Shown: in pieces, positions 1 through 9,101 of the stretch
How positions within the stretch are numbered: the stretch's first letter is position 1
Layout of the letters: the number at the start of each line of letters is the position of its first letter
From: Brevundimonas fontaquae
Lineage (GTDB): Bacteria > Pseudomonadota > Alphaproteobacteria > Caulobacterales > Caulobacteraceae
NCBI RefSeq assembly: GCF_017086445.1
Contig: NZ_CP070968.1
Span: 124,001-188,000 of the forward strand
Length of the DNA: 64,000 nt
Reading direction: 5' to 3'
The notes under the pieces: model-generated
The model's database searches: none
Told to the model about the DNA's origin: nothing
What the model saw: the letters and a program-made list of their open reading frames with translations, nothing else
Made by a program: the position numbers and the translations under genes

Positions 1-1
1 G

Positions 2-1288
2 CCGCGCGCCGCCCCCACCGTCTTCTGGGACCTGTACGGGCAGAAGGGACATCCGATCCGCACCACCGTGTCGGAAATCGGCCCGGTGCTGATGGCGCGG
101 ATGCTGAACCTGAACGACGTGCAGGAGGGCGTGCTGACCGTCGTCTTCCACGTCGCGGACAAGGAAGGTCTGCTGCTGCTGGACCTCGACGATCTGAGAA
201 GCCTGCTGGTCTATGTCGGTGAGAACGCCGAGCGGATCGGGCGCGAGGTCGGCAACGTCGCCCCCGCCTCCATCGCCGCCATCCAGCGCGCGCTGTTGCA
301 GGTCGAGCAGCAGGGCGGCGACGCCTTCTTCGGCGAACCGGCGCTGAAGCTGGAAGACATGATCCGCGTCGGCCTGGACGGCCGGGGCCAGGTCAATGTG
401 CTGGATTCGACCCGGCTGATGAACAGTCCGCGCCTGTATGCGGCCTTCCTGCTGTGGCTGCTGTCGGAGCTGTTCGAGCAGCTTCCCGAGGTGGGCGATC
501 CGGAAAAGCCGCGCCTGGTCTTCTTCTTCGACGAGGCGCACTTGCTGTTCAACGACGCCCCGCGCGCCCTTTTGGAAAAGGTCGAACAGGTCGTGCGCCT
601 GATCCGGTCAAAAGGCGTCGGGGTCTATTTCGTGACGCAAAATCCGGCCGATATCCCCGACAGCGTCTTGGCCCAGCTGGGCAACCGCATCCAGCACGCG
701 CTTCGCGCCTATACACCGTCCGAGCAGAAGGGGCTGAAGGCCGCCTCGCAGAGTTTCCGAGCCAACGCCGCCTTCGACACGGCCGAGGCCATTCAGGGTC
801 TGGGCGTGGGCGAGGCCCTGGTGTCCGTGCTGGACGAAAAGGGCGCGCCGACCATCGTGGCCCGCACCAAGATCCGCCCGCCGGCCTCGCGCCTGGGTCC
901 CGCGACCGATACTGAGCGCGCCGCCGTCATGGCCGCCAGCCCGGTGCGGGGCCTTTACGAGCAGGTGCTGAACCGCAAATCCGCCGCCGAAATCCTGGCC
1001 AATCGCCACAGCGCCGCCGATCAGGCTGAAGTTCAGGCCAAGGCGCAGGCCGAGGCCGACAAGGCCGCCGCCATCCAGGCCAAGGCCGATCAGAAGGCCG
1101 CCGAAGCGCGGGCGAAGGCTCAGGCTCAAGCCGAAGCGCGGGCGTCGCGCGAGGCCGCGAAGCCTGCGCGTCGATCCACCCGCGAAACCCCGGTCGAGGC
1201 CCTGACCAAATCGGTCCTGCGCACGGCCGGGTCGACCCTGACCCGCGAGCTGATGCGCGGTCTGCTGGGCGGGTTGAAGCGGCGCTAG
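2..1288 (+). CDS. HerA-like ATPase/helicase of the DUF853 (YjgR) family, 5' truncated
   Basis: The reading frame is open from base 2 with no start, so the N-terminal half, including the Walker A loop, lies outside the window. The visible part (428 codons) runs through [11 protein letters not shown] and a TVSEIGPVL segment typical of the DUF853 family of HerA/FtsK-type ATPases, then a Walker-B-like [10 protein letters not shown] near base 525 and a Q-N-P-A-D-I-P segment. The last 110 or so residues are an Ala/Lys/Gln-rich, probably coiled-coil, stretch followed by a basic tail. Family members are cytoplasmic hexameric ATPases presumed to act on DNA; the exact role is not established. A GTG at base 68 is an internal codon, not the start, because family similarity continues upstream of it. 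Confidence 0.88.
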   Translation, partial: PRAAPTVFWDLYGQKGHPIRTTVSEIGPVLMARMLNLNDVQEGVLTVVFHVADKEGLLLLDLDDLRSLLVYVGENAERIGREVGNVAPASIAAIQRALLQVEQQGGDAFFGEPALKLEDMIRVGLDGRGQVNVLDSTRLMNSPRLYAAFLLWLLSELFEQLPEVGDPEKPRLVFFFDEAHLLFNDAPRALLEKVEQVVRLIRSKGVGVYFVTQNPADIPDSVLAQLGNRIQHALRAYTPSEQKGLKAASQSFRANAAFDTAEAIQGLGVGEALVSVLDEKGAPTIVARTKIRPPASRLGPATDTERAAVMAASPVRGLYEQVLNRKSAAEILANRHSAADQAEVQAKAQAEADKAAAIQAKADQKAAEARAKAQAQAEARASREAAKPARRSTRETPVEALTKSVLRTAGSTLTRELMRGLLGGLKRR

Positions 1289-1337
1289 GTTCCGCTCGGG
1301 TCTTGCAACGGGGCGGGGGCGAGCGCATCTCCCGCCC

Positions 1338-1898
1338 ATGTTCATCCAGACCGAACCCACGCCCAATCCGAACGTGCTGAAGTTCCTGCCCGGCCGCGAT
1401 GTCTCGCCGACCGTCGCGCTGGAATACCGCACCATCGACGAGGCGACGGCCTCTCCGCTGGCTGAGGCCTTGTTCGAGCTGGAAGGCGTCGACGGCGTCT
1501 TCTTCGGCGCGGACTACGTTTCCGTCACCCGTCAGCCCCAGGGGCCGGAATGGTCGGAGATGAAGGCGCCGATCCTGGGCGTCGTCATGGATCACTTCGT
1601 CTCGGGTCAGGCGCTGACGCGCGGCGCCGGCGGCGAAAACGACGGCCATGCCGAGGACGACAGCGAGATCGTCGCCGAGATCAAGGCCCTGCTGGACAGC
1701 CGCATCCGACCCGCCGTAGCCCAGGACGGCGGCGACATCCTGTTCGATTCCTTTGACGAGGCGACCGGCGTGCTGAACCTGCGGATGCGCGGCGCCTGCG
1801 CCGGCTGCCCGTCGTCGTCGGCGACCTTGAAGGCCGGGGTCGAGCAGATGATGCGCCACTATGTGCCCGAGGTGACGCGGGTCGAGCAGACCCTCTGA
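1338..1898 (+). CDS. NfuA-type NifU family Fe-S cluster carrier protein
   Basis: The 186-residue protein has the Nfu N-terminal domain (starting MFIQTEPTPNPN, about residues 1-88) and a C-terminal NifU domain (about 108-180) with the cluster-binding pair in CAGC (Cys154 and Cys157). Proteins of this type receive a [4Fe-4S] cluster from the Isc or Suf machinery and pass it to client enzymes; in this window MiaB and IspG are plausible clients (inference). The acidic linker around residues 98-108 separates the two domains. It follows the HerA-like gene by 49 bases and precedes tsaB by 46, so it may share a transcript. The length is normal for alphaproteobacterial members. Confidence 0.93.
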   Translation: MFIQTEPTPNPNVLKFLPGRDVSPTVALEYRTIDEATASPLAEALFELEGVDGVFFGADYVSVTRQPQGPEWSEMKAPILGVVMDHFVSGQALTRGAGGENDGHAEDDSEIVAEIKALLDSRIRPAVAQDGGDILFDSFDEATGVLNLRMRGACAGCPSSSATLKAGVEQMMRHYVPEVTRVEQTL

Positions 1899-1944
1899 TC
1901 CGGACGCGGTGGCGGTTCTGCAACGCGCCGCCTAGAAGACGCCC

Positions 1945-2625
1945 ATGAGACTTCTGGTGATCGATACGGCGCTCGGCGCCTGCACGGCGGCGGTGTTCGA
2001 GGACGATCGCGCGCTCGCCGTGCGCTTCGAGCCGATGACCAAGGGACATCAGGAACGGATCGGCAGCCTGGTGCGCGACGTCATGGCCGAGGCGGGCGGC
2101 GGTTTCGACAGCCTGGACCGGATCGGCGTCACGGTCGGACCGGGCTCGTTCACCGGTCTGCGCGTCGGTCTGGCCTTTGCTCAGGGTCTGGGCGCGGCGC
2201 TGGATCGGCCGGTCGTCGGTCTGTCGGCGCTGGACGCGCTCGCCGCCTCGCTCGCCAATCACGACGGCCCCATCGCGGCCCTGATCGATGCGCGGCGCGG
2301 TCAGGTTTATGCGCGCCTCTTCGCCGACGGTGGGCCGCTTGGCCCCGATGAAGCGTTGTCGGTGGAAGAGGCCGCGCGGCGGATCGCCGACATCGGACCG
2401 GGCGTCGCCTTGGTCGGCAATGGCGCAGCGGTCGTGACGCAGGCCTTTCCCCACCTGACCTTCGCGCATCTGGACGACCGGGTTGCGCCGTCGCCGGAAG
2501 CGCTGGCGCACCTGGCCGCCGTCGCCGATCCTGCGACCCAGCCGCCCCGTCCGCTCTATCTGCGCGCGCCCGACGCCACGCCGCCCAGCCGCCTGCCGGG
2601 TCAGCCACGCCAGCTCGCGTCATGA
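1945..2625 (+). CDS. tsaB: tRNA threonylcarbamoyladenosine biosynthesis protein TsaB
   Basis: TsaB is the non-catalytic dimerisation partner of TsaD in the complex that makes t6A37 on ANN-decoding tRNAs. The 226-residue sequence has the ASKHA-fold start LLVIDTALGACTAA and the family signature GPGSFTGLRVGLAFAQGL near residues 63-80. The C-terminal part is rich in Pro and Ala, as in other alphaproteobacteria. Its stop overlaps the rimI start by four bases (ATGA), the common tsaB-rimI arrangement, which suggests translational coupling. Confidence 0.95.
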   Translation: MRLLVIDTALGACTAAVFEDDRALAVRFEPMTKGHQERIGSLVRDVMAEAGGGFDSLDRIGVTVGPGSFTGLRVGLAFAQGLGAALDRPVVGLSALDALAASLANHDGPIAALIDARRGQVYARLFADGGPLGPDEALSVEEAARRIADIGPGVALVGNGAAVVTQAFPHLTFAHLDDRVAPSPEALAHLAAVADPATQPPRPLYLRAPDATPPSRLPGQPRQLAS

Positions 2626-3065
2626 CGGCGGCGGACCCCGCCTCACTCGCCGCCCTGCACGCCCAAGCCTTTGCCGCGCCGTGGGGCGCCGACACCTTCG
2701 CCGATCTGTTGTCGCAGCCAGGCGTGCTGGCGGTCAGCGAGTCCGACGGCTTCATCCTGATCCGGACCGTGGTCGACGAAGCGGAAATCCTGACCCTGGC
2801 CGTGGCGCCATCCGCGCGCCGCCACGGACTGGGGCGACGTCTGGTCGAGGCGGCGGCCGTCGCTGCGGTCCAGGCCGGCGCGACGCGGCTGTTCCTGGAG
2901 GTCGCCGACGACAATATCGCCGCGCGCGGCCTTTATGAGCGAACCGGTTTCGACCCGATCGGTCGCCGCAAAGCCTATTATGCGGGGGCCGACGGATCGC
3001 GGACCGATGCGGTGGTGATGAGTCGCGACCTCTGTGCGCCTGACGCCAACCTGACGCTTCCCTGA
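2622..3065 (+). CDS. rimI: ribosomal protein S18-alanine N-acetyltransferase
   Basis: This 147-residue GNAT-family acetyltransferase shows the acetyl-CoA-binding segment (APSARRHGLGRRLVEAA, about residues 66-82) and the LFLEVADDNIAARGLYERTGF motif region typical of RimI. RimI acetylates the N-terminal alanine of ribosomal protein S18 and can be promiscuous. The start codon lies inside the tsaB stop, which supports the assignment through conserved context. The stop is followed after 27 bases by fur. Confidence 0.92.
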   Translation: MTAADPASLAALHAQAFAAPWGADTFADLLSQPGVLAVSESDGFILIRTVVDEAEILTLAVAPSARRHGLGRRLVEAAAVAAVQAGATRLFLEVADDNIAARGLYERTGFDPIGRRKAYYAGADGSRTDAVVMSRDLCAPDANLTLP

Positions 3066-3092
3066 TGCGATCCAAGCCCCTATTCTAGGCGC

Positions 3093-3578
3093 ATGGACCG
3101 GATCGAAAAACTCTGCGCCGAGCGCGGCATGCGTATGACCGAACAGCGCCGGGTGATCGCCCGGGTGCTGTCCAACGCCGCGGACCACCCGGATGTCGAG
3201 GAGCTGTATCGCCGCGCCTCGGCCATCGATCCGCACATCTCCATCGCCACCGTCTATCGCACCGTGCGCCTGTTCGAAGAGGCGGGCGTGGTCGAGAAGC
3301 ATGATTTCGGCGACGGCCGCAGCCGCTATGAAGAGGCCGGCGACGATCACCACGACCACCTGATCGACACCAAGTCGGGTGAGGTGATCGAATTCTTCGA
3401 CGCCGAGATCGAGCGGCTGAAGAACGAGATCGCGGAGCGGCTGGGCTTCCAGCTGATCGGCCACAAGCTGGAGCTTTACGGTGTGGCCATCGAAGGCGCA
3501 GAGCCGTCCAAGCGCGAAGGTCTGATCTTCACCCGCCACGCGGCGCGCGTCGATCCCGCCGATGTGGATGCGGGCTGA
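3093..3578 (+). CDS. fur: Fur family transcriptional regulator
   Basis: The 161-residue protein has the Fur winged-helix domain ([14 protein letters not shown] and the recognition region [17 protein letters not shown]) followed by the dimerisation and metal-binding domain with HHDHLI. The CxxC pair after HHDHLI that E. coli Fur carries is absent: the sequence reads [10 protein letters not shown]. That is usual for alphaproteobacterial Fur/Mur proteins, so the effector could be Fe(II) or Mn(II). The product should repress metal uptake genes. It sits between rimI and miaB; its 3' end overlaps an alternative upstream start of miaB. Confidence 0.9.
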   Translation: MDRIEKLCAERGMRMTEQRRVIARVLSNAADHPDVEELYRRASAIDPHISIATVYRTVRLFEEAGVVEKHDFGDGRSRYEEAGDDHHDHLIDTKSGEVIEFFDAEIERLKNEIAERLGFQLIGHKLELYGVAIEGAEPSKREGLIFTRHAARVDPADVDAG

Positions 3579-3621
3579 CGCTCGGCTTGTCGCGACGCTT
3601 GCGGGCGATCATAAGCCCACG

Positions 3622-5058
3622 ATGACCGAGACCCTGGTTCCTCAAGTCGAGACGGCGCCCGAAAAGCGTCTGTTCATCAAGACCTACGGCTGTCAGATGA
3701 ACGTCTATGACTCCGAGCGCATGGCCGATGTGCTGCGCCCGCTGGGTTATGGCGTCACCGACGACGTGAAGGCCGCCGACTTCGTCATCCTGAACACCTG
3801 CCACATCCGCGAAAAGGCGGCCGAGAAGATCTATTCCGAGCTCGGCAAGCTGCGCGAGATGCGCGACATCCGGCGCGAGACCGGCGGAGACCTGACCATC
3901 GCCGTCGCCGGCTGCGTCGCCCAGGCCGAGGGCGAGGAGATCATGCGTCGCCAGCCGGCCGTCGATATCGTCGTCGGTCCCCAGGCCTATCACCAGTTGC
4001 CCGAGCTTCTGACCCGCACGGCGCGGGCGCGGGGCGAGCGGATCGGCGCCGACTTCGCTCCCGACGACAAGTTCGACGCCCTGCCTGCGGCCCGCTTCAC
4101 CGAGGGGCCGACCGCCTTCCTGACGGTGCAGGAGGGTTGCGACAAGTTCTGCACCTTCTGCGTCGTGCCCTATACGCGCGGCGCGGAGTGGTCGCGGCCG
4201 ATGGCGGCGGTGCTGGAAGAGGCGCGGCAGTTGGCGGATCGAGGCGTGCGCGAGGTCACCCTGCTGGGCCAGAACGTCAACGCCTATGACGGCGAGCGGC
4301 CGGACGGGCGCAAGGCGACCCTGGCCGAACTGGCCTATGCCTTGGCCGAGATCCCCGGCCTGGACCGCATCCGCTATACGACCAGCCATCCCAACGACAT
4401 GGCCGATGAGTTGATCGCCGCGCATGGCGATCTGGACGCCCTGATGCCCTATCTGCACCTTCCGGTTCAGGCGGGGTCGGATCGGATTTTGCGGGCGATG
4501 AACCGCAAACACGGGCGTCAGAAATATTTCGACCTGATCGACCGAATCCGCGCCGCGCGGCCGGATATCGCCATCGCGGGCGATTTCATTGTCGGCTTCC
4601 CGGGTGAGACGGATCGGGAGTTCGAGGACACGCTGGATCTGGTGCGGCGTGTGAACTACGCGGGGGCGTTCGCCTTCGCCTATTCGTCGCGGCCGGGCAC
4701 GCCGGCGGCGGGCATGGGCAAACAGGTCGAGCCGGAAATCGTCAAGGATCGACTGCATCGTCTGATCGCCCTGCTGACGGAACAGCAGACTGCTTTCAAC
4801 GCGGCGCAGGCCAACCGGACGCTGAACGTGCTGTTCGACAAGCCGGGACGGCACGGCCACCGTCGCCAAGCGATCGGTCGATCCCCATATCTTCAATCGG
4901 TCCACGTCGATGACGCGGATCATCTGATCGGGCAGATCGTTCCGGTCGAGATCATCGCCGGCCAGCAGAACAGTCTGTCGGGCCGGCTCATAGCAGACGG
5001 GCTCAAACAGCCGGGTCGCGCAGGCTCGGCGACAGCCCAAAGAGAAAAGGCCGCTTGA
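3622..5058 (+). CDS. miaB: tRNA-2-methylthio-N6-dimethylallyladenosine synthase MiaB
   Basis: MiaB is a radical SAM methylthiotransferase that converts i6A37 to ms2i6A37 in tRNA. The N-terminal UPF0004 domain has the three cluster cysteines (in [17 protein letters not shown] and VAGCVAQ). The radical SAM motif is CDKFCTFC (CxxxCxxC), and a C-terminal TRAM domain covers the last 70 or so residues. I chose the ATG at 3622 (478 residues) because similarity begins there. In-frame ATGs at 3562 and 3568 would overlap the end of fur and add an unconserved extension. The stop overlaps the next start as TGATG, coupling it to phoH. Confidence 0.95.
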   Translation: MTETLVPQVETAPEKRLFIKTYGCQMNVYDSERMADVLRPLGYGVTDDVKAADFVILNTCHIREKAAEKIYSELGKLREMRDIRRETGGDLTIAVAGCVAQAEGEEIMRRQPAVDIVVGPQAYHQLPELLTRTARARGERIGADFAPDDKFDALPAARFTEGPTAFLTVQEGCDKFCTFCVVPYTRGAEWSRPMAAVLEEARQLADRGVREVTLLGQNVNAYDGERPDGRKATLAELAYALAEIPGLDRIRYTTSHPNDMADELIAAHGDLDALMPYLHLPVQAGSDRILRAMNRKHGRQKYFDLIDRIRAARPDIAIAGDFIVGFPGETDREFEDTLDLVRRVNYAGAFAFAYSSRPGTPAAGMGKQVEPEIVKDRLHRLIALLTEQQTAFNAAQANRTLNVLFDKPGRHGHRRQAIGRSPYLQSVHVDDADHLIGQIVPVEIIAGQQNSLSGRLIADGLKQPGRAGSATAQREKAA

Positions 5059-6044
5059 TGGCGCGTGAGTCTGAATTCGTCCCCTTGAACGATGCCGAAC
5101 TGCGGGCGGTCATCGGGCCGAACAGTCGCCACGTCGCCCTGATCGAAGACGCGTTCAAGGTGCTGGTCGAGGCCCCGGGCGGCGGGGTCTCCGTCAACGG
5201 CGGCGCACGCGACCGCACGGACGCCCGCCAGGTGATCGAGGATCTGGCCAAGCGCGCGGCCCTGGGCGCCGAAGTCACCGAGGCCGACGTCCGCGCGGCG
5301 CTGGGCCAGGCGCGCGGCGGTCGCGGCACGCCGGGCATGGCGGCGGCGGGCGTGTCGCTGCCGGGCGGCAAGCGCGGCGCCATCGTGCCCAAGACAAAGG
5401 CGCAGGCCGCCTATCTGGACATGCTGGGCCGGTGCGAACTGAGCTTCGGCGTCGGCCCGGCGGGCACCGGCAAGACCTTTTTGGCGGCGGCCTATGGCGC
5501 ATCGCTGCTGCGGCGCGGGCAGGTGGACCGGCTGGTCATTACCCGCCCGGCGGTCGAGGCGGGCGAGAAGCTGGGCTTCCTGCCCGGCGACCTGAACGAA
5601 AAGGTCGATCCCTATCTGGCGCCGATCTGGGAGGCGCTGAATGACATTCTGGGCGCCGAGGACGTGCAGCGGCGTCGCGACAAGGGCGAGATCGAAGCCG
5701 CCCCGATCGCCTTCATGCGCGGCCGCACGCTCAGCCATGCCTTCGTCATTGTCGATGAAGCGCAGAACACCAGTCGTCTGCAGATGAAGATGGTGCTGAC
5801 GCGCTTGGGCGAGGGCGCGCGGATGGTTGTGACGGGCGATCCGTCGCAGATCGACCTGCTGAACCCGCGCGATTCCGGTCTGGCCCACGCCCTGCGGATA
5901 CTGGACGGGGTTCAGGGCGTCGGCATCCTGAAGTTCGAGGCGTCCGACGTGGTGCGTCACGCCATGGTCGAGCGGATCGTGCGCGCCTATGACGCCGACG
6001 CTGCGCGCGGACGCCCCGCCCCGGACCTCGAAGACCCCGCATGA
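5058..6044 (+). CDS. PhoH family ATPase (PhoH-like)
   Basis: A P-loop NTPase of about 328 residues with Walker A GPAGTGKT and Walker B VIVDEAQN, plus the R-M-V-V-T-G-D sensor segment typical of PhoH-like proteins. The N-terminal region carries a small KH-like or SpoIIIAA-like domain. The biochemical role is not settled; the conserved miaB-phoH-ybeY-lnt order links it to RNA metabolism and ribosome maturation (established context). The ATG at 5058 overlaps the miaB stop by one base, and its own stop overlaps the ybeY start by four bases. Confidence 0.92.
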   Translation: MARESEFVPLNDAELRAVIGPNSRHVALIEDAFKVLVEAPGGGVSVNGGARDRTDARQVIEDLAKRAALGAEVTEADVRAALGQARGGRGTPGMAAAGVSLPGGKRGAIVPKTKAQAAYLDMLGRCELSFGVGPAGTGKTFLAAAYGASLLRRGQVDRLVITRPAVEAGEKLGFLPGDLNEKVDPYLAPIWEALNDILGAEDVQRRRDKGEIEAAPIAFMRGRTLSHAFVIVDEAQNTSRLQMKMVLTRLGEGARMVVTGDPSQIDLLNPRDSGLAHALRILDGVQGVGILKFEASDVVRHAMVERIVRAYDADAARGRPAPDLEDPA

Positions 6045-6487
6045 TCGAGATTGAAGTCGAGGCGGAGGCCTGGACCGGCGTCCTGCCGGACGTCGAGGCC
6101 ATCGTGGAGCGCGCGGCGCAGGCCGCGCTTGGCACGGTGGAGGGCGATATCGTCGTCCTGCTGACTGACGACGCCGCCGTGCGCGAGCTGAACGGCCGGT
6201 TTCGCGACAAGGACAGGCCGACCAATGTCCTGTCCTTCCCGGCGCCGGAGAACGCCTTTCCGCATCTGGGCGACATCGTCCTGGCTTACGGCGTCTGTGC
6301 GACCGAGGCCGAAGCGCAGGGCAAGACCCTGGCCGATCATCTAAGCCATCTGGTCGTCCACGGCGTGCTGCACCTCTTGGGCCGCGACCACGAAGACGAC
6401 GCCGAGGCCGAGGAGATGGAGGCTGAGGAGCGCGAAATCCTGGCCCAGATCGGCGTCGCGGACCCCTATCTCGCCAAGCAGGACTGA
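6041..6487 (+). CDS. ybeY: endoribonuclease YbeY (rRNA maturation RNase)
   Basis: The 148-residue protein carries the zinc-binding HGVLHLLGRDH motif (HxxxHxxxxxH) near residues 107-117, after the family segment NGRFRDKDRPTNVLSFP. YbeY is a metal-dependent RNase needed for 16S rRNA 3'-end processing and 70S quality control. It starts inside the phoH stop (ATGA) and is followed by lnt after only four bases. Confidence 0.95.
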   Translation: MIEIEVEAEAWTGVLPDVEAIVERAAQAALGTVEGDIVVLLTDDAAVRELNGRFRDKDRPTNVLSFPAPENAFPHLGDIVLAYGVCATEAEAQGKTLADHLSHLVVHGVLHLLGRDHEDDAEAEEMEAEEREILAQIGVADPYLAKQD

Positions 6488-6491
6488 TCCG

Positions 6492-8129
6492 ATGTTCCCC
6501 GATGCCCTGCTGGACCGTTTCGCGGCCCCGATCCGCGCCCTCCCCGACAGGAAACGCGCCCTGACGTGGCGGCTGATCCGCATCGTTCTGGCGCTGCTGG
6601 CCGGCGCCGGGACGGCCTTCGCCCATCCGCCGTTCGGAGTGCTGATCGGGCTTTTGGGCTATCCGCTGCTTATGATCCTGTCGGAGCGGTCCGACACAGC
6701 GCGCGGCGCCTTCTGGATGGGGTGGCTGGCGGGGTTCGCCTATTTCTTCGTCGGCTGCTGGTGGGTGGCCGAGGCGTTTTTCATCAATCCTGAACAGGCG
6801 TGGATGGCGCCGTTTGCGGCCAGCCTGCTGCCGGCGGGCCTTGGGCTGTTCTGGGGAACGGCCTGCGCCCTCTATCGTCAGTTCGCGCCGCTGGGCGCCG
6901 TGCGGGTGCTGTTGTTCGCCGCCCTGTTCTGCGCCGCCGAATGGCTGCGCGGCCATGTGCTGACGGGCTTTCCCTGGAATCCGGCCGGCGCGACCTGGCG
7001 CGCGGGCGGCGGCATGTCCCAGTTCGCCTCGGTCGTCGGCGTCTATGGGCTGAGCCTTGTAACGGTCGCGGCCACGGCGGCCTTCGCGCCTTTGATCGGA
7101 CCGGGAGACAAGCGCAGCCGCCTGATCTCTACGGGCTTGGGCGCCTTGGCCCTGATCGCCGTCGGCGGGTTCGGCGCTGTCAGATTGGCGCAATCGGATC
7201 TTCAGTTCACCGACACGGTCGTGCGCCTCGTTCAGGCCGATGTGAAGCAGGAAACCAAATGGTCGCCCGAGGCCTATCGCTCCATTGTCGATCGCTATGT
7301 CGCCCTGACCGGTCAGGCGGCGACGCGGACGCCCAATGTCGTGGTCTGGCCTGAAGGCGCCCTGCCCGCCTCGGCCAACGACGTTTTCGCGTCAGCCGAC
7401 GCCCAAGCCATCGCGGGCGCCCTGCGTCCCGGACAGACCCTGCTGATGGGCCTGGCGCGCGCCGAGCCGGACCTGACCGCGCCTGAGGGCGCGCGCTATT
7501 ACAACAGCCTGTTCGCCCTGGCCGACGAAGGCGGGGCGGGCCTGAGGGTCGCCGCCGTCTATGACAAGCACCGGCTGGTGCCGTTCGGCGAATACCTGCC
7601 CTTGGGGTCGATCATGACCTCCATCGGCCTGCGCAGCCTGGTGCATATGCCCAGCGACTTTTCCGCCGGACCGACGCCGGCCCCGATCTCTGTTCCCGGC
7701 GCCCCGCCAGCCCAGGTGCTGATCTGCTATGAGAGCCTCTATCCCGGCTTCACGCCCGGCGCGACCGGGCGGCCCGAGTGGATCGTCAATGCGTCAAACG
7801 ACGCCTGGTTCGGCGCGACCTCGGGCCCGCGCCAGCACCTGAACCTGGCCAGCTATCGCGCGATCGAGACCGGTCTGCCCATCGCGCGGGCCACCCCGAC
7901 CGGCATTTCGGCCATGATCGACCCGTGGGGACGAATCGTCGACGGGCAACGGCTGGACCCCGGCGTCATGGGCGTTATCGACGCCCCCCTGCCCCGTCCG
8001 ACGGGCGTCACGCCCTACGGTCGATTCGGCGACCTTCTGTTCTTCATCGGCTTTGCGGCAGCGCTCGTCCTATCCTTGTGGCCGTTGATTTTACGATCTA
8101 GGGTTCGCTCGAACGGCGCAGCGATTTGA
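6492..8129 (+). CDS. lnt: apolipoprotein N-acyltransferase Lnt
   Basis: Lnt is an inner-membrane enzyme that adds the third acyl chain to the N-terminal cysteine of lipoproteins. The 545-residue sequence has an N-terminal membrane region (about 6-8 helices, residues 25-230) and a nitrilase-like periplasmic domain with the Glu-Lys-Cys triad in VWPEGALPA, YDKHRLVPFGEY and LICYESLYPG, then a final membrane helix. It follows ybeY by four bases. In many alphaproteobacteria a CorC/HlyC-type gene sits between ybeY and lnt; none is present here. It supports the several lipoproteins in this window. Confidence 0.95.
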   Translation: MFPDALLDRFAAPIRALPDRKRALTWRLIRIVLALLAGAGTAFAHPPFGVLIGLLGYPLLMILSERSDTARGAFWMGWLAGFAYFFVGCWWVAEAFFINPEQAWMAPFAASLLPAGLGLFWGTACALYRQFAPLGAVRVLLFAALFCAAEWLRGHVLTGFPWNPAGATWRAGGGMSQFASVVGVYGLSLVTVAATAAFAPLIGPGDKRSRLISTGLGALALIAVGGFGAVRLAQSDLQFTDTVVRLVQADVKQETKWSPEAYRSIVDRYVALTGQAATRTPNVVVWPEGALPASANDVFASADAQAIAGALRPGQTLLMGLARAEPDLTAPEGARYYNSLFALADEGGAGLRVAAVYDKHRLVPFGEYLPLGSIMTSIGLRSLVHMPSDFSAGPTPAPISVPGAPPAQVLICYESLYPGFTPGATGRPEWIVNASNDAWFGATSGPRQHLNLASYRAIETGLPIARATPTGISAMIDPWGRIVDGQRLDPGVMGVIDAPLPRPTGVTPYGRFGDLLFFIGFAAALVLSLWPLILRSRVRSNGAAI

Positions 8130-8146
8130 GCATTTCGGGGGACGTC

Positions 8147-8554
8147 ATGGCGCGTGAAAAGGACGAGGATCCGCATCCTGTCGATCGCCATGTCGGCCGT
8201 CGCGTTCAGGAAAAGCGTCTGGACCTCGGTCTGACCCAGACCGCCCTCGCCAAGGCCGTCGGCGTCAGCTTTCAGCAGGTGCAAAAGTACGAGAAGGGCA
8301 CGAACCGCGTCTCGGCCTCGAAACTGTTCGAAATGGCCGAGTTCATGAAGGTCGGCATCCCCTTCTTCTTCGACGGTTACAGCAGCGCGACGGTCGGCGT
8401 CGCCGAAGAGGCGACCGCCTTCGACCACGAGCACCGCCCGACCAAGACCAGCGTCGAGATCACCCGCCTGGCGCCGCGCCTGCCCGCGCGCAAGCAGAAG
8501 CTGATCCTGGACATGATGCGGGATATGCTGGGCGACGAAGACGCCCAGAACTGA
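8147..8554 (+). CDS. XRE-family helix-turn-helix regulator
   Basis: A 135-residue protein with a Cro/CI-type HTH at residues 18-70 (RVQEKRLDLGLTQTALAKAV, then FQQVQKYEKGTNRVSASKL). A C-terminal tail contains a conserved-looking ARKQKLILDMMRDML segment. I chose the ATG at 8147 because GGGGGAC lies 4-10 bases upstream; an in-frame TTG at 8126 overlaps lnt and has no such site. This class of regulator follows lnt in several Caulobacterales and Rhizobiales. Its target genes cannot be read from the sequence. Confidence 0.9.
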   Translation: MAREKDEDPHPVDRHVGRRVQEKRLDLGLTQTALAKAVGVSFQQVQKYEKGTNRVSASKLFEMAEFMKVGIPFFFDGYSSATVGVAEEATAFDHEHRPTKTSVEITRLAPRLPARKQKLILDMMRDMLGDEDAQN

Positions 8555-8557
8555 GGT

Positions 8558-9037
8558 CTAGCCGACCGCGACGATCTCGGCCGACTGACCGGCCACCGTC
8601 ACCTCGTCGCCGACCCTTTTGCCCATGACGGCGCGGGCGAGGGGCGAGACATGGCTGACCGAGCCTGCGGCCGGATCGGCCTCGTCTTCGCCGACGATGC
8701 GCCAGGTCTGGGCGCGCCCATCCTCGCGCTCGATGGAGACGGAACCCCCGAACCGCACGGCCCCATCGTCCTCGGTCGGCGCGATCAGTTGGGCCGAAGC
8801 GCGCCGTGCGGACCAGTAGCGGAGGTCCCGCGTCGCGCGCGCCATGGCGGTGCGGTCGCTCTCGATCGAGCCTTGCACCTGGGCGGCGGTATAGGCGGCG
8901 CGGGCCGAGGCCAGTTCGGCCTCGATCGCGGCCAGCCCCTCGGGCGTGACCAGATTGGGATGGGGCGAGATCGGGCGGTCCGCCAGGTCGGCGGCGGTGG
9001 CTTCCAGATCTTCTTCGCGGGTGAAGGCAACGCTCAT
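8558..9037 (-). CDS. GreA/GreB-family protein (C-terminal FKBP-like domain)
   Basis: The 159-residue protein begins MSVAFTREEDLEAT. It has a helical, probably coiled-coil, N-terminal half (PEGLAAIEAELASARAAY) and a C-terminal GreA/GreB domain with VSHVSPLARAVMGKRVGDEV. Gre factors enter the RNA polymerase secondary channel and stimulate transcript cleavage through an acidic coiled-coil tip. The usual tip residues (DLKENAEY-like) are not evident here; the region reads SIESDRTAMARATRDL, so cleavage activity is uncertain. The longer frame to 9136 would add a hydrophobic stretch that runs into the neighbouring divergent gene and is unlikely. It is convergent with the XRE gene, with 3 bases between the stops. 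Confidence 0.8.
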   Translation of the reverse strand: MSVAFTREEDLEATAADLADRPISPHPNLVTPEGLAAIEAELASARAAYTAAQVQGSIESDRTAMARATRDLRYWSARRASAQLIAPTEDDGAVRFGGSVSIEREDGRAQTWRIVGEDEADPAAGSVSHVSPLARAVMGKRVGDEVTVAGQSAEIVAVG

Positions 9038-9101
9038 GACACGGAACATAGCGACGACGACGCCTATAGCCAGCGCGGCCGCAAGCGCGCAAAGCCACGC
9101 C

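Noticed and set aside
4920..7193. Long minus-strand frame of 757 codons opposite phoH-ybeY-lnt
   Set aside because: Shadow frame of high-GC genes; Arg/Pro/Gln-rich without domain features, and the plus strand carries well-conserved proteins.
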